NCBI GenBank assembly: GCA_021029095.1
Contig: JAJOHG010000023.1
Span: 310,001-374,000, forward strand
Length of the DNA stretch: 64,000 nucleotides
Direction: 5' to 3'
Origin: Phellopilus nigrolimitatus
Lineage: Eukaryota; Basidiomycota; Agaricomycetes; Hymenochaetales; Hymenochaetaceae
The notes beneath the pieces were generated by a model. It was not told the origin of the DNA. It saw nothing but the letters and a program-made list of their open reading frames with translations, and made no database searches. A program made the position numbers and the translations under genes. This document shows, in pieces, positions 58,161 to 64,000 of the stretch (position 1 is its first letter; each line of letters opens with the position of its first letter).

Positions 58161-59840
58161 ATGTCCGTCGGAACTCTTTGGACAGTCCCTCAGCAGCCTC
58201 AGGGAAATACGTACGTTTCCTCGCAACATCGATAGCTATAAATATTGAAGTGTTACGACAGATTCGCGCTGCTGCTGCCTTTGGCGATCTCTCAATCGAC
58301 GTCCCGGAAAACTACAAGCACTTTGAAGACAACAAGAAGCCTGAGTTCCTTTCCAAGTTCCCCATGGAAAGATCCCTGCTTTCGAGGGCAAGGATGGTTT
58401 CTTGTTGTCGGAGTCGTATGCCATCGGACGCTACGGTGAGTCTTCATTCTGTTCGTTCAGGCGCATATAGTCGTACGATTGCGATCGTCGAGATGAGAAG
58501 TTTTATGCCATTTCAGTTATCCCTGTCTTAATCACCATGTCGAGAACTTGAAATTCTGATTTTTCCACATCGTTCTTGTTTGTGTTCTATTACATCCGAT
58601 TACTGATTTCCAAGTCAATTTTTTTTACAGTTGCATCGCTGGCACCCAACTCGACACTCCTCGGCACCTCCGCGCACGAGGCTGCGAGAGTTGACCAGTG
58701 GTCCTTCTTCGCTGTAACAGAGATTTTCCAGCACAACCTCCTCATCAACCACCTCGTTAAAGGCATCATTACCCCGTACAACAAACCCGTGCGATCGCTA
58801 CTTCTTCTCGTATATTTGGTATACTTAGTCCAATAACCATTGATGCAGATCCACCAAACTCTTGCCGAACGTCAGCTTCGTTCTCTCAAGACTCTTAACG
58901 AGCACCTTGCCTCGCGCACATTCCTTGTGTCGGAACGTATCACTCTTGCGGACCTCGTGACAGCTTCTATCCTTCAGTTTGCTCTTACATCCACCTTTGA
59001 TGCGCCCTTGCGTTCCCAACTTTCGCACGTCGTTCGCTTCTTTGAGACGGTCGTCAACCAGCCGAAGTTGAAGGACATCTACGGTGAGACCACATACGTT
59101 GAGAAGGCGCTCCAATACGTTCCTCCGCCGAAGGAGAAGAAAGAGCCCAAGGCGGCTGAAAAGAAGGTCGAGAAGAAACCGAAAAAAGTGGAGGATGACG
59201 AGGAAGAGGAAGAGGATAAGCCCATCGAGGAGCCCAAGGCGAAGAACCCCCTCGATTCTCTCCCGAAGTCGAGCTTCAACCTCGAAGACTGGAAGCGTGC
59301 CTACTCCAACATGGACACCCGTGGGGCGGGTGGCGCAATCGAGTGGTTTTACGACAAGTACATTGTTTATTTGACTTTCAGTCTTGTTTTCTGGTTAATG
59401 AACAATACGCAGATTCGACAAAGAGGGCTTTTCCATCTGGCGCGTCGACTATAAGTATCCGGAAGAGCTGACGTTGACCTTCATGTCGTCAAACCTCATT
59501 ACCGGGTTCTTCAACCGCCTCGAGGCATCGCGCAAGTACCTCTTCGGTTCTCTCGGTGTGATCGGCACGAACAACAACTCCGTCATCAGCGGTGTGTTCA
59601 TCCTCCGTGGACCAGACTTCAAGCCTGTCGTCGACGTCGCGCCCGATTGGGAATCATACAGTTACAAGAAGATTGACCTCGAGAACGCCGACGACAAGGC
59701 GTTTTTCGAATCCGCGCTTGCGTGGGATTTGAAATCCGATGATAAGGAGTGGGTCGATGGCAAGAACGTAAGTCATATTGTTTGTACCGATACATCTTGG
59801 AATGGGATATTGACTTTTTTTAATGCTTTAGTTCAAGTAA
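58161..59840 (+). CDS. EEF1G: Elongation factor 1B gamma subunit (eEF1B-gamma)
   Basis: eEF1B-gamma anchors the guanine-nucleotide exchange complex that recharges eEF1A during translation elongation. The protein starts MSVGTLWTVPQQPQG at 58161, followed by a glutathione-S-transferase-like N-terminal domain over several exons (FGDLSIDVPENYKHFEDN; the kpAFEGKDGFLLSESYAIGRY region; VASLAPNSTLLG; DQWSFFAVTEIF; SRTFLVSERITLADLVTASI). An acidic/basic linker rich in Lys and Glu follows, then the conserved EF1G domain (LPKSSFNLEDWKRAYSNMDT, WRVDYKYPEELTLTFMSSNL, GFFNRLEASRKYLFGSLGV, DDKEWVDGKN). A tiny last exon adds Phe-Lys and the stop (59832-59840). The first intron boundary near 58210 is uncertain (gtacgt or gtttcc donor). 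Confidence 0.94.
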
Positions 59841-60642
59841 AGGAGCACTGACTCTACATTGTATTCTGAGCGACCGAGATATTTCACCTTGTACTACAGT
59901 ATTGTAGCGGCGACCTGTATGTGCGATCTTTGGTGTAGTAGACAAATTGAATTGTTTTGTTATGGTGTCCACGCCATCTATATCTTTCCGCTTGTAGTGC
60001 ATTTGACGGAACATAAGCTTGTCGGTAAGATTTTGACACTTCTGGAAGCTTTCTTGACGGTATATCCGGATAAGGCAGGTCGTTCTCCATTTTCAGCTTA
60101 GTAACTTTGAGCCAGAATTCACTATTTGCTTTTGTGAATTGCACATTGTTTGAGTGCTTCGGAGGTTTCTTGCGAAGATAGAACCGATAGCTGCGTTATA
60201 CATGTAAGTGTATGAGTGTTTTAGAGAACGTCGGCGTTTGCATGCTTTCCAACTTGGCCCTAAGTTGGTTCAAAACTGTAATATGTGCCTCGGTCTTTCT
60301 GCCGTTACCATCGTCAGACATTTACATGTATCGTTAGTGTGGATCCCGTTTCTTCAAGACAGGAACGTCACTCGGGGGAGACAATTTGGAGGCGGTCAAG
60401 TTGTGCACCTCACCGCGGTGTTATGAGTATTACCGAATTCTTGGTGTATTTCCTGCTACTAAAATAAAGAGTATACGTCCTGACAATGTTTTGACAAGAG
60501 AAGTAGGTATACATATGTTTTGCTGGGATCATGTCGAAATGCTGACGTAAGTTGCCATATTTGTGAATGCACTGTAGCAACCAAAGGCAGTACGCTGCGC
60601 CGCGCGGCATGCCGACTGTGTCCGTTTTGTCCATCGACCATC
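59841..60642. other. Spacer, eEF1B-gamma 3' flank / AKR1 upstream
   Basis: This holds short open frames on both strands without family resemblance. No RNA gene or recognisable regulatory motif was seen. Confidence 0.4.
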
Positions 60643-63267
60643 ATGTCGGACCCAACAAACATCGTCAAGTCGTCTAGCGCAGAGCCTACGACGTCCATCA
60701 ATCCAGAAGAGGCGTCGGGTTCAGACATGTCATTTGCTCAGCAAGCCGTCCGGACGGTGTACGAGCCAGAGGTAAGTGTTTTGTTTCTTGTTTCTCGTCG
60801 AGTTAGTAATGAGTAAACTTGTTTTGCTCTTCAGGTGAATGTATTCGTCGCTGCTCAGCGAGGGGACGTCGATACGCTCAAGATGCTCATCGAGTCAGGG
60901 AAGGCGCGTGCAACAGACCGCGACGAACAGAATATTACGCCGTTGCATTGGGCCGCGATCAATGCGCAGCTCCCAGCATGCCGATACCTCCTCGAGCAGG
61001 GCGCGGAGGTCGACGCACTTGGGGGTGACCTCATTGCGACGCCTATGCAATGGGCCGCACGCAATGGCTACCTCTACATCATTCAACTGCTCATCGCCTA
61101 CAACGCGGACCCGACGATCGCAGACGCGCAGGGGTACAACACACTACATCTCGTGACGCACTCGTCTTCGGTGATGCCGCTGTTGTACCTCCTGCACCAA
61201 CCTATCGGCGTTGACGCGCGTGACGGGCAGGGGCACACATCACTCATGTGGGCTGCGTACCAGGGCGACGCACTCTCCGTTGATCTCTTACTAAAGCATG
61301 GTGCTGACCCCAACACTCGAGACGAATCAGAGCTGTCGCCATTGCACTGGGCTGTTGTGAAAGGGAACAGAAACTGTATCCGCAAGCTGATTGAGAAAGG
61401 TTCGGACATAAACGCCAAAAATCAAGATGGGAAGACTCCCAGAGACATGGCCATCGAGCTGAAGAGTCTTGGTGCGTGGAAAAGGGCTCTAGAGGAGGGA
61501 GGGATGTTGGAGGATGGGACCCGTAAGCAAAACCCCCTGAACGAGGTATCTTCATTGTCTTTCCGTTATATGCGTATTCTTATTCTCCTTGCAGCGAAAT
61601 ACAAAACTGGCCATCTTCCTGATGCCAACTCTCTTCTTCTACCTTATATTCACAACCCTCAAGATTATGCCGTGGTATACCGGAATTCTGCTCGCAATGG
61701 CAGAGTTCTTTGCAATGCATCATGTGCGTGAGCTTCAGTGATTTTTATCATATGAAGTTCACCTGGGCTTATGATCTAGATCGTAACGCGAGTCCTTCTA
61801 AACAGCGCAAGCTATACTGAGGGTGTTATTCAAAGTCCATATTATTCTGGGATTATTTTTGGAAGCATGGTATGGGTTGCGTATTGCTGGGTGACGCGTT
61901 TGGTGCAACGTAAGAATTCTACGTTATGACTTGAGAACTTATTTTTTACACAAACCATACAGAAACACAGCACCATGCATTCGTCCATCTATCATTCGCT
62001 ATTGCATACGGGCTCTGTGTGTACAACTTTGTACGCTCCATCACGCTTGACGCCGGGACATGTCCTAAACCCGCCAATGACGGAGAGCTGAGAGCCGTAA
62101 GCATTGCATCCCCAGATTTATTCTCCGTTGTTAAATCTTTTTTCAGATCGTAGAAGACCTTGCAGTCAGAGGGACGATTAAACGGACAGACATTCTGCAT
62201 ACAATGCATGGTATAGTTTGTTTATTTAAACCTATTTTGACTCGTTCTCACTGCGCAAACTATAGGCACGAAAGCCTCTTCGCTCAAAACACTGTCGTGT
62301 CTGCGACAAGTGCGTGGCACGCCATGATCAGTAAGTTCGACTTTATTTCGATTTGATACCATGTCTGAACCCGTCTCTCAGTCATTGCCCATGGATCTGG
62401 AATTGTGGTAAGCCGCTGTCCTCCACATAATTTCGACATTGAAGCTGATGATCCATTAAGTTGGTGTAAACAACCATCGTCAATTTATATTGTTTGTCAG
62501 CACGCTTGTCGTCGGCATAATTTTATTCGACTATCTTGCTTTCGCATGTGAATTTATTGGCTGCATGTTAATCTCAATCTATGAACTCATATCTCTTAAC
62601 AGACTTTTCGACTATTGACTCGCTTCTCGAGCCTTCCTCAAGTTGTCTTCTTCCCGACCAACTTTGTGCAATTACTGCCTATGACCCATTCTTATTCTCT
62701 GTAACATGCTGGGCGACCCTCCAACTCCTCTGGACTATCGTTCTCCTTTTCGGCCAACTCTATCAGATTACCCGCCAAATGACGACTTTCGAGGTCTCGA
62801 ATCTTGGTCGGTTTGGCTTTATGGGCGGACGTGGTGGGACGAGCTTGGCCTCGCAGATGGGCCATCTGCACCAGCACGGAACCCGCGGTGCGGGTGAGGA
62901 CGCGCAGCCGCACCAGCACCAGCATGCCGGCTGCGTTGGGATGCTCGTGCAGCTTACAGGGCTCGACGCGTTTACAAAGGGCCGTGCGGCGGACGGGCTT
63001 GCGCGTGCGCGCAAGGCGGCGAATCCGTTCGATCTTGGCGTCGTGGGCAATTGCACGGATTTCTGGACGAAGGGCCGCGAGCTGGGCGTCGAGTACGAGC
63101 ACCTGTACGACGTGCCGATGGAGGGCTTCCGCGATGCGAAACGCCGCAGGGAAAAGGACGAGGAGGACGGCGGGCACGGGCGCAAATCCAAGAGGCACTT
63201 TATGGGCTTCAGCCTGGGTATCGGGAGAGGGAATCGGGCTGGTTACGAGCCGGTGAGCCAGGTGTAG
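60643..63267 (+). CDS. AKR1: Ankyrin-repeat palmitoyltransferase AKR1 (DHHC type)
   Basis: Akr1 is a Golgi/endomembrane S-palmitoyltransferase that lipidates proteins such as casein kinase Yck2. The N-terminus is followed by about six ankyrin repeats (VNVFVAAQRGDVDTLKMLI, NITPLHWAAINAQLPACRYL, ATPMQWAARNGYLYIIQLL, YNTLHLVTHSSSVMPLL, HTSLMWAAYQGDALSVDLLL, LSPLHWAVVKGNRNCIRKLI). Membrane helices follow (LAIFLMPTLFFYLIFTTLKI, YTGILLAMAEFFAMHHIV). The DHHC cysteine-rich domain reads [36 protein letters not shown] and GVNNHRQFILFV. An intron splits the DHHC His codon (gtaagt at 62330). Then come two more membrane helices, a TTFE-like TTFEVSN motif and a C-terminal cytoplasmic tail. Near 62155-62178 the frame requires either a shifted splice acceptor or one extra base. 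The stop is TAG 63265-63267. Confidence 0.9.
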
Positions 63268-64000
63268 CTGATGTACTGTTAATTTCGTCTCGTTTTTCTT
63301 TTCTCTCCGACTTTCTCCTACCAAGATCACCAATAATTTGCACGCCGTGCTATGATGCTCCGTATCGTTTGCAGATATGAAACGCGAAGTTATAGATGAA
63401 GATTCTGGGTCCTGCGATCAGTCGATCGAGCAAGACCAACATGCGGACCTCGCGTCTTGATTTTCTACGGAAACTGTTTCGGATGAAGCAAAAATCCGAG
63501 AAGTGGGAATAGAAAGACGGAAGATGTGTATATATGATAGCTTTCGACACACAAGCCCCGAAGGGCTTTAGATTCCTTCGAGAAAGTCAGCCAGACATTA
63601 CTCACAAAATCAAATCCGGGAATGCCTTAGCCGGTTCATTAGCCCTGCGGAAGTTCGAACAAGGTGATCGCACACGCATGAACTGCGCGGGGGGTGGCAG
63701 ATTTCCGAAGCCGGTCGAAACATACGCATTTTTAGACACTTCAGTTCGTTCGTGCTTTCGGCTCTGTCTGGGGGGAAAGGACTGACTTCCGATCCAAGAT
63801 GGTGCTGGCGGCAGCCGATTGGATTCGGCTGTGGGTCCACCGCATGCTTCTTTATGTAGTCGAAGGACAAGGAAGTTAATCTGGGATCGACAGTGCGTCT
63901 ATTTATAAAGAAAGGAGGAGAAAGGCTATGCTATTGCTGCTGATATACATTCTTGGCCGTCGAAGTAACAAGATTGTAGACCCGAGCAACACTTTTGACT
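63268..64000. other. 3' flank of AKR1 to window end
   Basis: Short open frames on both strands (63534-63785 plus, 63610-63870 minus) show no family motif. No gene is called. A gene starting beyond the right edge could use this as its promoter. Confidence 0.4.

Noticed and set aside
52885..63267. Golgi gene cluster (GPHR and AKR1 close together)
   Set aside because: Unrelated genes (GH78, eEF1B-gamma) lie between them and there is no shared regulation visible; likely coincidence.

Overview
This window looks like nuclear DNA of a filamentous basidiomycete fungus, most likely an Agaricomycete. Genes are split by many short GT-AG introns (about 40-70 bases). Pyrimidine-rich leaders precede several start codons. 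The protein families are also typical: a MYND zinc-finger protein, F-box/leucine-rich proteins, a Q-rich Def1-like protein, a secreted GH78 enzyme and an Akr1-type palmitoyltransferase. Species cannot be named from sequence alone. I found no rRNA, tRNA, CRISPR array or intact transposon.

Layout. 1-13 kb: the C-terminus of an MFS transporter (+), a small unknown gene (+), eIF5A (-) divergent from a Def1-like gene (+), an SRAP/HMCES DNA-protein-crosslink protein (-), and a secreted amidase (+). 14-25 kb: a large ankyrin protein (-), a 4.9-kb gap with no recognisable gene, and a Bromo_TP histone-fold protein (-). 26-32 kb: the anaphase-promoting complex scaffold APC1 (-). 32-43 kb: a possible uncharacterised multi-exon gene (+), a MYND protein (+), DAHP synthase (-), a PIH1-domain R2TP cochaperone (-), and a multi-pass membrane protein (+). 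45-52 kb: a two-LIM protein (-), an F-box protein (-), an unrelated leucine-rich protein (+) and a decayed copy of its 5' end. 53-63 kb: Golgi pH regulator (+), GH78 alpha-L-rhamnosidase-like enzyme (-), eEF1B-gamma (+) and AKR1 palmitoyltransferase (+).

The genes are mostly housekeeping: translation (eIF5A, eEF1B-gamma), transcription and genome stability (Def1-like, Bromo_TP, HMCES), cell cycle (APC1), aromatic amino acid synthesis (DAHP synthase), chaperoning (PIH1) and Golgi function (GPHR, AKR1). They do not form an evident pathway cluster. I did not find a convincing new multi-gene system. The most notable signals are in gene structure: a 4-nt microexon in DAHP synthase, 12-nt and 21-nt mini-exons in the LIM and eIF5A genes, a GC-AG intron through the GH78 catalytic motif, two places where conserved coding frames do not join simply, and several short palindromes and tandem repeats in upstream regions. 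Exon joins were worked out by hand from splice signals and frame continuity. No alignment or search was run.
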